In this document: positions 37,240 through 47,863 of the stretch, piece after piece
Layout of the letters: the number at the start of each line of letters is the position of its first letter
Position numbering within the stretch: the stretch's first letter is position 1
Source: Naumovozyma dairenensis CBS 421
Taxonomy: Eukaryota > Ascomycota > Saccharomycetes > Saccharomycetales > Saccharomycetaceae
Assembly: GCF_000227115.2 (NCBI RefSeq)
Contig: NC_016484.1
Location: 1,074,464-1,138,463 of the forward strand
Length of the DNA stretch: 64,000 nucleotides
Direction: 5' to 3'
Notes under the pieces: model-generated
What the model was told of the DNA's origin: nothing
Databases searched by the model: none
What the model saw: the letters and a program-made list of their open reading frames with translations, nothing else
Position numbers and translations under genes: made by a program

Positions 37240-38781
37240 ATGGACTTGTTAGGTGACATAGTGGAAAAAAACATCTCTTCTGATGAAGAGTCATTGGGCA
37301 CAAATCATAATAATGATCATGACGATGACTTATTAAATTTTGAAATCAAAGAACATAAAGATTTGGATGATATATATCCCGAAAATAGTGCTAAGAATGG
37401 ATTCCCAGAATTATATAAGCCAACAAAGATATCTTCATGGAAACAAAGATTAAGAGCTAAGAAAGTTCAACAAAAAGAAAAATCATCATCAAAGGACGAA
37501 ATTCCGAGAGTAAGAAGAGAACCGATGGAAAGGAAAAAAGAAAATGTCATGTCTGAAGCACAATCTATTCATATGGAAAATTTGAATCGTATTAAAGATA
37601 TGACTGATGAACAATTTCTTAATGAAAAGAGAGAATTATTAGAATCTTTAAATCCTAAATTAATTAAAAATTTATTATCTAAAATTAATAAAAGGTTAGA
37701 TAATGATACCAATAATAGTACTGCTTTGTTTCCTGAAGTGGAAGGTGCATCAGGTACGTGGGTTGGTGGTATAAATGAAAATGTTGTTCCAACAACGAAT
37801 GACATAAACAAGTTACCATCATTATTAGATGATGAACAAGTTAAAAAAGTATTAAATATTCAAGATTTAAGTTTAAACGATTCTGATGGAAACGAACCAC
37901 AAAAGGAGGTCCGTTTTGAAGGAGAAAATAATAAAACAATAGATCATGATGATGAAGCTAATGTAAGTGTTTATGATGATTATGATGATGTCGATGATGT
38001 AGCTCCTTTGGATTATCAAATGGCACAAACAATAGATCATATGTCGAATGAAGAATTAATGAAAGATGTACATTTCATTACTCATAACCATAACCATAGT
38101 CAAAATGATGAAGAAATGGAAGGTGAAGAAGATGTAGATGTAAATCTTGATATTAATGATCCCGATTTTGATTCTAAATTACATGAAAAATATTTCCCCG
38201 ATTTACCTAAAGATATTGATAAATTGAAATGGTTTCAACAAGTTCCAAATTTACCTGAAAATGGAAATGAGAATGGTATAATTATTGAAGATGTATCACA
38301 ATGTCGATTTGATTTCAATGGTAATTTAATTCCACCAACAAGGAAAATTGATAATACCACACATTCTGCATTACATCATCATGCTACAGATCCACAATTA
38401 GCAGGTTATACTATTCCTGAATTACAACATTTATCCATATCGAATTTCCCCTCACAAAGATGTATATCTATTCAAATCTTGGGTAGAATTCTTTATAAAT
38501 TGGGGAAACAAACATATTATCAATTAATCCCCGAAGTGGATGTAGAGACTTATCAAGAAGATGGTAATATTGACAATGTTATGAAGAGAATATATTCCAT
38601 GTTTTGGGATTTATGTAAGACATGTAATGTGATTGAATCTTTGGAGATTGCAGCAAATGAATCATTTACGAAGAATTTATCTGTAAGAAATTATGCCATT
38701 GATGCATTATGGCTTTGGCGTAAAGGTGGTGGTGATTTCAGAATCAGCGAAGAAAAACGAGGAAAAACGGATTCCAACTAA
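37240..38781 (+). CDS. RBA50: RNA polymerase II assembly factor Rba50 (RPAP1 homologue)
   Basis: A 513-residue protein matching Rba50 (YDR527W, 439 residues), which binds Rpb3 and helps RNA polymerase II assembly and nuclear import. N-terminal RPAP1 motif KISSWKQRLRAKK, then LNRIKDMTDEQFLNEKREL and the helix LNPKLIKNLLSKINKR. The C-terminal RPAP1 domain begins near YTIPELQHLSISNFPSQR and continues ISIQILGRILYKLG. Between them are acidic Asp/His-rich inserts. It follows SNA2 as in S. cerevisiae; after it, gene order changes. Confidence 0.93.
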   Translation: MDLLGDIVEKNISSDEESLGTNHNNDHDDDLLNFEIKEHKDLDDIYPENSAKNGFPELYKPTKISSWKQRLRAKKVQQKEKSSSKDEIPRVRREPMERKKENVMSEAQSIHMENLNRIKDMTDEQFLNEKRELLESLNPKLIKNLLSKINKRLDNDTNNSTALFPEVEGASGTWVGGINENVVPTTNDINKLPSLLDDEQVKKVLNIQDLSLNDSDGNEPQKEVRFEGENNKTIDHDDEANVSVYDDYDDVDDVAPLDYQMAQTIDHMSNEELMKDVHFITHNHNHSQNDEEMEGEEDVDVNLDINDPDFDSKLHEKYFPDLPKDIDKLKWFQQVPNLPENGNENGIIIEDVSQCRFDFNGNLIPPTRKIDNTTHSALHHHATDPQLAGYTIPELQHLSISNFPSQRCISIQILGRILYKLGKQTYYQLIPEVDVETYQEDGNIDNVMKRIYSMFWDLCKTCNVIESLEIAANESFTKNLSVRNYAIDALWLWRKGGGDFRISEEKRGKTDSN

Positions 38782-39819
38782 GCAACCAGAGAAACCGTGC
38801 TGTATTATATAATATAACTTTATAGAAGTAGTGTAATTCTCTTTATAGAAAAAAAAATCTCAACATTAAAACACTATTTGTTTCCGTTAATTCAAATCAA
38901 AACGATCAAATTAACAAGCAAATAGTAGTTCAAGAAGAGAGAATTTTCATTATTTTCTCACCTTGATTAGAAAGTACTCATATGCATATGAATATTGGTC
39001 AAAGATGAAAAAAAGAAAAAAAAAAGGCAAGTCAATGCCCATTCCAACCGAAAATTGACAAGCAAAGGAAAATCTCATTCAATCAGAAATAGATTGCTCT
39101 ATCTCGAGCATATCATTAATAGCAAAAATTGATTGAAGAACTCAATCAGGGCGCTACAATTGATATGGATTGATGTTAAAAGAGGAAAACCCCCAAGATC
39201 ATCAATTCGAACTGGAAATGGTAATTAAAAAACCAGGAGAGAAAACAAGTAAATATGGTACTTTTATTCTTTGCACAGAGACACATTGACTTAATATCTT
39301 ACGGAATGATAGGGAATACGATAATATTCCTATATTTTATTTATCCACATTAAATCAACTTAAGTTGTGCAAGTCAGATTGAAGAATTGGTAGTATGTTT
39401 TCTTCAAACAGGGGGAGGCCTCTCCCCTTCGAGATCGGTACTCCTTATAGTTTTTTCTTAAGGGAACTCATGAATAAATACACTTGGTATTCTCTCAAGA
39501 CAATTTCTTTATCTCTGTCTCTTTATAACAGACATATGTTAAAGTCAAATAACGACATCTAACAATATTTTTTCCAGAAAATTTTTCAGTGCTTTTCTCC
39601 GCAGGGTAACACACACAGACATATAGAATTCTTTGGTGACACAGTTTATTTATTTCAATTCAATATAAAACAATATAGAACAATGTACAAATGCGTTTAG
39701 TTAACAAGAAATGAGTTGATTAGGGAAAAAGGAATCTAGGAAACCAGACTCAGATAAAGATATATATACTCTGTTGCGAACTCAAATATGAATGGCCAGT
39801 AGTAGTACCTATTCCTGCA
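38782..39819. other. Intergenic region at an order breakpoint (RBA50/KRE28)
   Basis: 1.04 kb without a gene. In S. cerevisiae RBA50 is followed by HLR1, here by KRE28, so one end of an inversion lies in this interval. At 39410-39428 an AGGGG and a CCCCT (stress-response cores) face each other in a GGGGAG/CTCCCC hairpin. An A-rich tract lies at 39008-39026. Confidence 0.5.
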
Positions 39820-41049
39820 ATGATATCTAATGACGATGACGATTATATGGATTATATAACTTCCACTAAATATGAAGGTCAATTAGATGATCTTCTTATG
39901 GAGATTACTCAAATGAGTGAACAATTTTTACATGAACAAGAACGGAAAGTAGATTCTACATTGAATGAAATTACTCAAAGTGTTGAGACAATGAAACAAG
40001 ATAATAATACATTGATAGAAACGCAATCGTCAGGAGCAGGGACAGGCACGGACACAGCGATGATGATGATTGATATAAAAGATTTCCCTTCCAATATTGA
40101 GAAATTTAATAAATTATTAGAATTATTGAAAATGGTACATTTAGATCAAGATTCATTAGATTATTTCTTACGATATACCGTATTGTCTAATGATGGTTCT
40201 AAGAATAAACCATTATCATTGAAATCAATTGATGATCCACAATTTGTTTCATTAGAAAGGGAAGTTGATAATTTACAAAATAATGAAATTGCTCAACAAT
40301 TGAATGAAATTAATGGAACCAAATTGAAAATTTTCAAAATTAATGATACTATTTTCCAATCTAATAATGAATTAAATGAACTTTCTTTAAATCTTGGTAA
40401 TGAAATTGATGAATGTTGGGATTTATTAAATGAATTTAATGATTTGAAAGATAAAAAATTGAATTCTACTACAAAAAATGGTGTTAAAACCTCCCGTGAA
40501 AACGATCCTGTAAATGATACATATAACGAATTTAAAAAATTGAATGATCAAAATGTTAAATTGACAAAATTAAATGATGAAATGAATTTAGTTCAAAAAT
40601 CCGTTGCAAGATTTAAAAACAAAACTCATAAATATGACGATAAAGATAAAGATACGAACGGTAATGATGAAATAGATAAAGAGAAACAAACGCTCGAAGT
40701 TTTAAATGGGTTGATTAAGCTTTTTGAAAATACATTTATGAAAATATCTTCTAACTTAAATAACCTCAAAATTTCCCCCGGAAAGAGACAAATTGAATTT
40801 GAAATTAATAATAAATACAAGATTATACTTATATTGTCACAATATGGGAATGACGAAAGATTGTCAGATATAAAGATTACTAGAATTGATGACTCAAATG
40901 ATGATGATGATCTGAATTGTAAACGATTAGAGAAGGATTTTAATTTGAAATTTCATCTTGATGGAAGTGGAGATTACGGGAATAGAAAGAAAAAATATTC
41001 AATATTTGAAATAATGGAGTCGATAATTGAAAGAATTGAGAAGCTATGA
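39820..41049 (+). CDS. KRE28: Kinetochore protein Kre28
   Basis: A 409-residue coiled-coil protein matching Kre28 (YDR532C, 385 residues), the Zwint-like partner of Spc105 in the KMN network at the outer kinetochore. The evidence is its mostly helical, Asn/Lys/Glu-rich make-up with heptad stretches (e.g. LMEITQMSEQFLHEQERKV and LKKMVHLDQDSLDYFLRYT-like region near residues 105-125), a folded C-terminal part rich in beta character (YKIILILSQYG), and above all its position convergent with CAB1, as for YDR531W-YDR532C. Sequence conservation in this family is low, so synteny carries much of the call. Confidence 0.82.
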   Translation: MISNDDDDYMDYITSTKYEGQLDDLLMEITQMSEQFLHEQERKVDSTLNEITQSVETMKQDNNTLIETQSSGAGTGTDTAMMMIDIKDFPSNIEKFNKLLELLKMVHLDQDSLDYFLRYTVLSNDGSKNKPLSLKSIDDPQFVSLEREVDNLQNNEIAQQLNEINGTKLKIFKINDTIFQSNNELNELSLNLGNEIDECWDLLNEFNDLKDKKLNSTTKNGVKTSRENDPVNDTYNEFKKLNDQNVKLTKLNDEMNLVQKSVARFKNKTHKYDDKDKDTNGNDEIDKEKQTLEVLNGLIKLFENTFMKISSNLNNLKISPGKRQIEFEINNKYKIILILSQYGNDERLSDIKITRIDDSNDDDDLNCKRLEKDFNLKFHLDGSGDYGNRKKKYSIFEIMESIIERIEKL

Positions 41050-41129
41050 AAATATATAGTCTATGGTTGTTGTTTTTTATTATCTCTTGATAATATATAC
41101 GTGAGCCTCGAGTATTGATATCATTATTA

Positions 41130-42329
41130 TCATATAGGAGTAGGATCTAAGAAGGCACCCATTGCACCAAGATAACCTTCATGTTTTAAGAAAAAAGCTT
41201 GCTTTGAAGATTGAGACCAAAAATTTATTGCATAACTTAAAGTATTCATTGTTGTTAAATGACCTCTAATATATGATCCACCAAAATAAATATTTTGTAC
41301 GTTATGTATCTTGGCTTGTAAATAAGCAATTTGACCAATATTATTTGAAATTGCATATAATAAACTTTTACAAATATCAGAATTTTGGAAACTTTTATTT
41401 AAATTTCTTTTTATGATATCTGTGGTATTAGTTGTCAAGCTTGTACTTTTTCCGTTGTTACTGTTGTTATTTTCTATAAGTGCATCATTGTTATGATCTA
41501 TTATTTGTTGAGAGACTTTTTTTGTTGATGAATTATTCGAGGATATAGATCTATCTTGAAATACTTTACCGAATGAACTTGCAATATTTGAAGATTTTAA
41601 TCCAATTTTATTATAGTCTGTACCATATATGTCTCCGACAAGCATATCTACATTTGTATTATCACCATCTTGTGCCAATTTTAACATTTCATCGTATGAT
41701 TTGGCACCTGTGATTAATGATAATAATCCCCAAAGAGTCCCACCACCCAAAGAGGATCCACCTACTCTTTCAAATACAGACGGTTGAATTACTTTTAAAA
41801 TGGATACACCTGAACCGATATTAACTAAAAGGTATGGATAAATTTGTTCATTATTTGTGTTTGAGGAGGAATTTAATGAGGAAGAAGATTGTGAAGATGT
41901 AGAAGATCTTGATTTTGACTTAATTAATTGTATACCATCTTGAGTATTATATGTAAATACTTCATTAGGTACTTCATGAATAAAGAAATCAAGACCATTA
42001 ATTAAACATTTCATTTCATCTTTTTGTTTTATTGAATGGATTTTTTTAAATTCCCAATTTAATAAATCATAAAACTTGAAAGCACCACCACCTGTAGCGA
42101 TTATACGAGTTGTAGAATAATTGTTGTTATTATATGATTCGATTATGGAATGTAATAATTTTATAAATTTTTCAATTAATTCTGTTTCAACTGTATTAAA
42201 ATATAATTTATAACTTTGGATTGGTGAGAATATGACTTTTGCAAGTGTACCACCAATGTCGATGGCTATTGTGAATAAATTGGAATCATAGTTACAACCA
42301 TTGTATTGTATTTCTAATTCTTGTTGCAT
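41130..42329 (-). CDS. CAB1: Pantothenate kinase Cab1
   Basis: A 399-residue type II pantothenate kinase, the first and committed step of CoA synthesis (pantothenate + ATP to phosphopantothenate). It shows the phosphate motif AIDIGGTLAKVIFSP, ATGGGAFKF, YLLVNIGSGVSIL, VGGSSLGGGTLWGL, VGDIYGTDYNKIGL and the C-terminal FFLKHEGYLGAMGAF. S. cerevisiae Cab1 (YDR531W) has 367 residues; the extra length is in Ser- and Asn-rich inserts around residues 145-160 and 270-305. The only ATG near the conserved start is 42329 (MQQELEIQYNG). It is convergent with KRE28, 80 bases apart. Confidence 0.96.
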   Translation of the reverse strand: MQQELEIQYNGCNYDSNLFTIAIDIGGTLAKVIFSPIQSYKLYFNTVETELIEKFIKLLHSIIESYNNNNYSTTRIIATGGGAFKFYDLLNWEFKKIHSIKQKDEMKCLINGLDFFIHEVPNEVFTYNTQDGIQLIKSKSRSSTSSQSSSSLNSSSNTNNEQIYPYLLVNIGSGVSILKVIQPSVFERVGGSSLGGGTLWGLLSLITGAKSYDEMLKLAQDGDNTNVDMLVGDIYGTDYNKIGLKSSNIASSFGKVFQDRSISSNNSSTKKVSQQIIDHNNDALIENNNSNNGKSTSLTTNTTDIIKRNLNKSFQNSDICKSLLYAISNNIGQIAYLQAKIHNVQNIYFGGSYIRGHLTTMNTLSYAINFWSQSSKQAFFLKHEGYLGAMGAFLDPTPI

Positions 42330-43294
42330 TATTTTTTTATGAGGGTATATTCGAGAGTTTGAAAAGGGGATTGGTATATGTATGGATATATGAGAGATGA
42401 TGGTGGTCAATTGGTAGGTATCAATTGAGTGACAAAATGCTGCGGTTGCGGTTGTTTTATTTATTGTCAGTGTGAGATCTAGGTATGCGATATAAGATCT
42501 TATGTGCAGCGGGACAGGCTCAGGAAAATATGATACGATTGAATGAGTAATTGCAGCAGAGCGGGTATATAAACATATACATATGTGTGTGTGTGTGTGT
42601 GTGTGTATTGAATATATACTAGAAAGTGAATAGGTTGTTTTATATATGGGTTATTGTACTATGTGATCTAAGCTGATGTGCTCGTTTAGATCTACTATAC
42701 ACAACACTCTATATATCGGCCGTGATATGTTATGTTATGTTATGTTATGTTATGTATGCACGTATGAATCATATACATATAATTCATTTACACACTAAAT
42801 GATTGATTCATTCATTTTATTGATTGATTGATTGATTGTTTCAGCAGTTTCCAACAATGGTTCCCGCAGGGTAACACCAGGGTGCGTACGTCGTGACAAT
42901 CCTATTCGTGCGTACCCGCAATGAGGACTGCGGATATGTTTTCCATAGTTCCAGGATCCTCGGAGGATCCAGAAATATTTGGATCACGCTATTGGATTCT
43001 TAGACTTAAAGTCCCGTGCCTCTCTCCAGACGGCCTGTAACCACGTGCCGGAAGACCCATGCACCCGCAGGCGACCATCAACAAATTCTCGAAGAGGAAC
43101 ACAAAGAAGAATCTAGAAGAAGAATAATGCTGTCCATATGCGTCAGTCTTGACCATTATTACATTACTGTACGTATTGTCAATTGTCATAGCATAAATAT
43201 AAGTAATACTAATAGTAGTGAGTCTGGCAATTGACCCAATTATATACCCAAGATAAAGCATTGCAAAACACACAGTATATATAGACAAGGGAAG
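42330..43294. other. Divergent promoter region CAB1-APA2 with microsatellites
   Basis: 965 bases with (TG)n at 42584-42606, (TTATG)n at 42727-42755, ATTG repeats near 42821-42838, a GGATCCTCGGAGGATCC palindrome at 42954-42970 and a CACGTG E-box at 43040-43045, possibly bound by Cbf1 or Pho4. Open frames around 42989-43351 on both strands are not protein-like. Confidence 0.5.
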
Positions 43295-44305
43295 ATGGTC
43301 CAAGATAACATTAAACAACTTATTCATGAAAAATATGAAAAGGCCATTCAATCTGGTACTTTGAAATTGGCTGAAACCACTTCAAAAAAGATTAAAGATT
43401 TAAAATCTGGTATCCAATGTTTAGTCACTTTAGCTCCTAATTTGAAAAAGAAGCAATCAAATGATTCCACTGAGAAGGATGATTCAATTGATCCATTCAT
43501 CAATCCAAACCCAGATGTAGTCATCTCAGATGATTTGAATAATGATGGTGATTATCAATTACTATTAAATAAATTCCCAATTATTCCAGAACATTCTATT
43601 TTAACAACAAAGGAATTCCAAAGTCAAACTTCCGCTTTAACTCCAAAAGATTTATTAACCACTTATCAATTATTATGTAAATTGGATGCCGATGATGAAG
43701 ATGAAGAAGAATTCACTTCTAGACATTTGGCCTTCTATAATTCAGGTGCTCATAGTGGCTCTTCTCAAGATCATAAACATTTACAAATTGTTGAATTACC
43801 ATCTAAATTGATTCCATTCCAACAATCTCTTTGTAATGGTAAAGAACATTTCTTACCAACTTTCAATTCAGAACCTTTACAAGATGATAAAATCTCTTTT
43901 GCTCATTTCGTCTTACCATTACCTGAATCATCTGAAGATGTTAATGAAGATTTATTAGCAATGTGTTATATCTCTCTTTTACAAAGAACTTTAACCTTTT
44001 TCCAAGATTGGACTAATGAAAGACCAAACTTATCCAAAAGTTATAACGTATTATTAACTAAAAATTGGATTTGTTTGATTCCACGTTCAAATGCCACTGC
44101 AGAAATTAAACAAACTCCAGAAGATTCTGAAGAAATTGATTTGAAATTATCAATCAATTCATTAGGGTATGTCGGTATGATCTTAACTAAAGATGAAAAG
44201 GAATTTAATCAAATCGTTTCTAATCCACAAATTGTTGATGAACTCTTATTAAGCTGTGGGTTCCCAAACACTTTTGGTCAAAAACCAACTGAATACCACT
44301 ATTAG
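43295..44305 (+). CDS. APA2: Diadenosine tetraphosphate phosphorylase Apa2/Apa1
   Basis: A 336-residue enzyme of the GalT/HIT superfamily that phosphorolyses Ap4A to ADP and ATP (and can work as ADP sulfurylase). The active-site segment SGSSQDHKHLQIVELP contains the HxHxQ-type histidines; the N-terminal KSGIQCLVTLAPNLKKK and DPFINPNPDVVI blocks are conserved. Homologous to ohnologs Apa1 (YCL050C) and Apa2 (YDR530C); the neighbours CAB1 and QCR7 correspond to the chromosome IV copy. Well-biased codons suggest solid expression. Confidence 0.95.
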   Translation: MVQDNIKQLIHEKYEKAIQSGTLKLAETTSKKIKDLKSGIQCLVTLAPNLKKKQSNDSTEKDDSIDPFINPNPDVVISDDLNNDGDYQLLLNKFPIIPEHSILTTKEFQSQTSALTPKDLLTTYQLLCKLDADDEDEEEFTSRHLAFYNSGAHSGSSQDHKHLQIVELPSKLIPFQQSLCNGKEHFLPTFNSEPLQDDKISFAHFVLPLPESSEDVNEDLLAMCYISLLQRTLTFFQDWTNERPNLSKSYNVLLTKNWICLIPRSNATAEIKQTPEDSEEIDLKLSINSLGYVGMILTKDEKEFNQIVSNPQIVDELLLSCGFPNTFGQKPTEYHY

Positions 44306-44698
44306 AGTCTCCTGTTTCTCTTTTCCATTACACGCAACTATATATATATGTATATGTATATGTATATGTATATATTGAATAGCTAGCTAGATAGACAGAT
44401 AGATAGATTTCTTTTCTAAATTTTTATAACAACTCTTTCATGAATACACTTTAAAACACTTCAACATTTGCCTCTTCACCTCTTCCTTATTTGTTTTCCC
44501 TCTGTCACACCATCTGCCCAATCAAAATTTATCTTTAACGGCCTTTTCGCTATTTTTTTGGTTCTTCGCCTGTTGAAAACGTTATATAAGAAAACCACTG
44601 AAAAAATATATATACAAGGGAGAAATAATCCTTCAAGAAGTTGAAGCAAATAGAACAAATAAACAGCAATAATTAACCAACCAACCAACTAACCGAAT
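44306..44698. other. QCR7 promoter region
   Basis: A 393-base region with TATATG repeats (44341-44374) and GATA-type repeats (44384-44408). CCAATCA at 44518-44524, 175 bases before the QCR7 ATG, fits the Hap2/3/4/5 site expected for a respiratory gene. Confidence 0.45.
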
Positions 44699-45094
44699 AT
44701 GCCACAATCTTTTACTTCTATTACAAAAATTGGTGATTACATTTTAAAGACCCCCATCTTAAACAAATTTTGTGTCCCCGTAGCAAATAAATTTATTAAA
44801 TATTCAGGTTATAGACAATTAGGATTAAGATATAATGATCTTTTCGCTGAAGAATCTCCAGTAGTACAAACTGCTATACGAAGATTACCTGCTGATGAAT
44901 CATACGCAAGAAATTATAGAATTATTAGAGCTCATCAAACTGAATTGACTCATCATCTTTTACCAAGAAATGAATGGATTAAAGCTCAAGATGATGTCCC
45001 TTATTTATTACCTTATATATTGGAAGCTGAATTAGAAGCAAATGAAAAATTAAAATTAGATAATTTAGAAGTGGTATCACCAACGAAAAAATAA
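44699..45094 (+). CDS. QCR7: Ubiquinol-cytochrome c reductase subunit 7
   Basis: A 131-residue subunit of mitochondrial complex III (YDR529C, 127 residues), on the matrix side, needed early in cytochrome b assembly. Conserved segments: [41 protein letters not shown] and [13 protein letters not shown]. No cleavable presequence, as in yeast Qcr7. It lies between APA2 and HLR1 as on chromosome IV, but the whole block is reversed relative to RBA50. Confidence 0.97.
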   Translation: MPQSFTSITKIGDYILKTPILNKFCVPVANKFIKYSGYRQLGLRYNDLFAEESPVVQTAIRRLPADESYARNYRIIRAHQTELTHHLLPRNEWIKAQDDVPYLLPYILEAELEANEKLKLDNLEVVSPTKK

Positions 45095-45366
45095 TCGCAA
45101 ATGATCTATACGATCTACTTACATTTTTTATTTATTCATAACATATATTTATTTTTTGTATATTCGTCTATAGGGAATTAGAAAAGACAAAAAACATTCC
45201 AAAAACAGAACAGAATCAAAACGTAATAGCTATTTTTGTTTTATTTAAAATTTATTTTTTTCATTAATTTTACATTCTATAAATTGGCATGGCAAATTTG
45301 ACATGCTTTTTTTATGGTACTTAATATTACATAGGATAATAATAATACGAGCAGATCTTACGTATC

Positions 45367-46854
45367 TCACTTCTTCTTCTTCTTCTTATTATTATTATTA
45401 TTATTATTGGAGGGGATCAAAGTTAATCTCCTTAACAATTTGTTAATAATTTTCTTAACTTTAATCTTATTAACGTCATTTGACATGGTCTCAGTTTCAT
45501 GTCCATGAGATGAATTCCAACTTGAATCCATTAATGTATCGTTCTTCAACATTAACTCATCCGCATTATCATTTCCTTCTTCTAAATTTTGCTCAACGAC
45601 TTGTTCTACATTATCTTTTGTCACACTAGGAGTTCTCGTACCCTCATTATCATTCGTATGAGCATCTAAAATATCATAAACTTTACTTTCAAAATTAAAT
45701 GAATGATAATTCTTGGCCTTTTTGTTATGAATCCCCTTCGTATCATCCATAGAATTGGTATTATTGTTGTTAATATTATTAGAGCTAATAAATGTTGATA
45801 AATACGGACTAATAGGTCTCTTGGTAGGATAATTTGATGCTGTAGATGATACTGTAGGTGATGATGATAATGGTATTGATGAAAATAATAATTGTTTAGA
45901 ATAATTACCCATTCTTTCTTTTTGTTTATTAATCTTTAAGGTATTTAATGTAGAAACGCTTGTGTTTGTATTAGCTTTAAAGTTATTGTTATTATTCATA
46001 GATATAATAGATGAATTTGGTGAGTTTGTTAGTGACATTGAATTGAAATTAGAAAATGACGGTTTAGGTGTCAAAAATGGAGAGTCATTAATAATACCAG
46101 GAACAATTGTTGCGTTAGGAATACCTGCTGTCACATGTCGTATAGGTGATAACAATTTGTTTTCAGTATGTTGTTCCTCCTCTTCATTTCCATCTTGTTC
46201 ATTTTCATCATCTTCTGGAATCTTCGTTGTGTCTGAATCAGAAAATCCATCATCTGATCTAGAGAAAGGTTTATTAGTAACATATGATAAATGGAATTCA
46301 GGTGCAGAATCACATCTCTTATGCCTTTCATTTATTTTATCAAAATTAAAACCACTATGGAATGATCTCTTGGTTGGTTTAGGCATCATCATTATAACTT
46401 CATTTAAATCAATCATTGTTTCGTCTGCTAGTGGACCATTGTGAAAGGACAAAGATTTGGTCCTCAAATGATTGGATTCTCCCTTTACATAAGAATTCAT
46501 CACGTTTCTTCTATAAGCTTTGCTATTTCTTAAAGACGATGGTGATACTGCCTTAGTAGAAGACATATAAAGAGGCATTTTCATAATAACAGGTGTAGCA
46601 TCTGAGGTAATAGGAAGATCCGTTGTGACCTTTGTAGGCGTAGATGCACCAGAATCAAATGAATCCGATAATGGTGAGGATATAGGAGCTTGTACTGGAA
46701 CGCTTGACGTTTTCAAGAATTGGAAATCGCTTGAAATGGCTAATGATCTTCTATGTCTATGACCATACATTTTTTTAGAAGAATTGGTACCAATTGAATG
46801 ATTAAGTGGGGTTATATCTCTTGATACTGTTAAATGGTCTTGTGTGCTGGCCAT
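45367..46854 (-). CDS. HLR1: Hlr1/Lre1-like cell-wall and PKA-pathway regulator
   Basis: A 495-residue low-complexity protein, start ATG 46854 (MASTQDHLTVSRDITPLNH). Conserved blocks GHRHRRSLAISSDFQFL, AYRRNVMNSYVKGE and NHLRTKSLSFHNGPLADETM, with several RxxS-type phosphorylation sites, match the ohnologs Lre1 (YCL051W) and Hlr1 (YDR528W), linked to cell-wall integrity and to inhibition of the NDR kinase Cbk1 or protein kinase A signalling. The C-terminus ends in Asn and Lys homopolymers made by ATT and TTC microsatellites. Next to QCR7 as in S. cerevisiae. Which ohnolog it is comes from position, not sequence. Confidence 0.85.
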   Translation of the reverse strand: MASTQDHLTVSRDITPLNHSIGTNSSKKMYGHRHRRSLAISSDFQFLKTSSVPVQAPISSPLSDSFDSGASTPTKVTTDLPITSDATPVIMKMPLYMSSTKAVSPSSLRNSKAYRRNVMNSYVKGESNHLRTKSLSFHNGPLADETMIDLNEVIMMMPKPTKRSFHSGFNFDKINERHKRCDSAPEFHLSYVTNKPFSRSDDGFSDSDTTKIPEDDENEQDGNEEEEQHTENKLLSPIRHVTAGIPNATIVPGIINDSPFLTPKPSFSNFNSMSLTNSPNSSIISMNNNNNFKANTNTSVSTLNTLKINKQKERMGNYSKQLLFSSIPLSSSPTVSSTASNYPTKRPISPYLSTFISSNNINNNNTNSMDDTKGIHNKKAKNYHSFNFESKVYDILDAHTNDNEGTRTPSVTKDNVEQVVEQNLEEGNDNADELMLKNDTLMDSSWNSSHGHETETMSNDVNKIKVKKIINKLLRRLTLIPSNNNNNNNKKKKKK

Positions 46855-47863
46855 TTCTAATAAAAGAAAAATAAGCAAATACCTAAGTGAAGGGATAAAT
46901 AAAATAATCTTTATAATTCTATTAGTTGGTATGCTATGATAAGATAAGAGTACAAAAAAAGCGAGTGAGTTAGAAGACGTATAAGTTAATCGTCTTCTTT
47001 TTGGAATGAAATATCTTATCAAAGAGAAAGGCACACACACACACACACCTAAGCAGTAGCAGCCACGACTAAGGACACACAAGTGATACCAGCAATAGTT
47101 CTTCTTCCTCTTAGAAGTAAGTTCAAATTCAATTGGAATTGCTATATCTTTTCTTAGATCTATATACTAACTTGTTTCTGTATACGTAACTACTTAGCTA
47201 TAGTACCTAGAGTTTCATAGAATTTATGGTAAACAAAAATTTTTCAAAATGCCACCGACAGATTTTACAAAGTTAACTGCGGGGGGATTATTATTAGTGG
47301 TGTGTCACCAAAACAAAAGAAGAAGACAGTTTCAATATGGGAAGAAGATACTCATATATTTTGGCACAAGGTACTCTATTTTAATATGAGAGTATTAATT
47401 CCTTTTAAAAGATCAATTTATTCGTTTTTATCACCAATGTGCATTCTGTTAGATGTAATTTATTTATTTTTCACTACTCTTTATTACCTTATCTTCTCTC
47501 ACAAAGTTAAAATTTTATATAATCTAGCCTTAGAAAAATTTCAATACTTAACTACACAAATCTTTCTAGTTATTATAACATACTGTTTAACTACATTTAC
47601 CCATAACTTTTTTACCTTCTCTCTTTTGAAATGTAATTGTCTTTCTTACTATCTCAATACTTAGGGTACGTCTTTTTATAAAATATTCTCGAAAAGGCGT
47701 AATAATAAGTATTGATATTAGCAGAAAAGCTGTAACTAACGTTATATTCTCAGGATTAAGTCGAGTACACATGAATGCTTCCCCAGTTCAAGGGCAATAA
47801 TAATTATCAACTGCTCTGAGACGTTAGAATCATTCTTAATTATAAACGAATTATAACTACTTG
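46855..47863. other. Intergenic region at a synteny breakpoint (HLR1/CBP1)
   Basis: 1 kb between the chromosome IV-like block and the chromosome X-like block, with (AC)n at 47034-47047. A possible spliceosomal intron lies on the plus strand: GTAAGT at 47117-47122, TACTAAC at 47165-47171 and TAG at 47195-47197. It precedes a 46-codon ORF (47249-47389) that begins MPPTDFTKLTAGG. Both are unproven. A 120-codon open stretch in the next frame (47302-47664) is hydrophobic, AT-driven and not recognised. Confidence 0.4.

Noticed and set aside
43016..43351. ORFs on both strands overlapping the APA2 start
   Set aside because: Overlap the clear APA2 coding start and lack any conserved feature.
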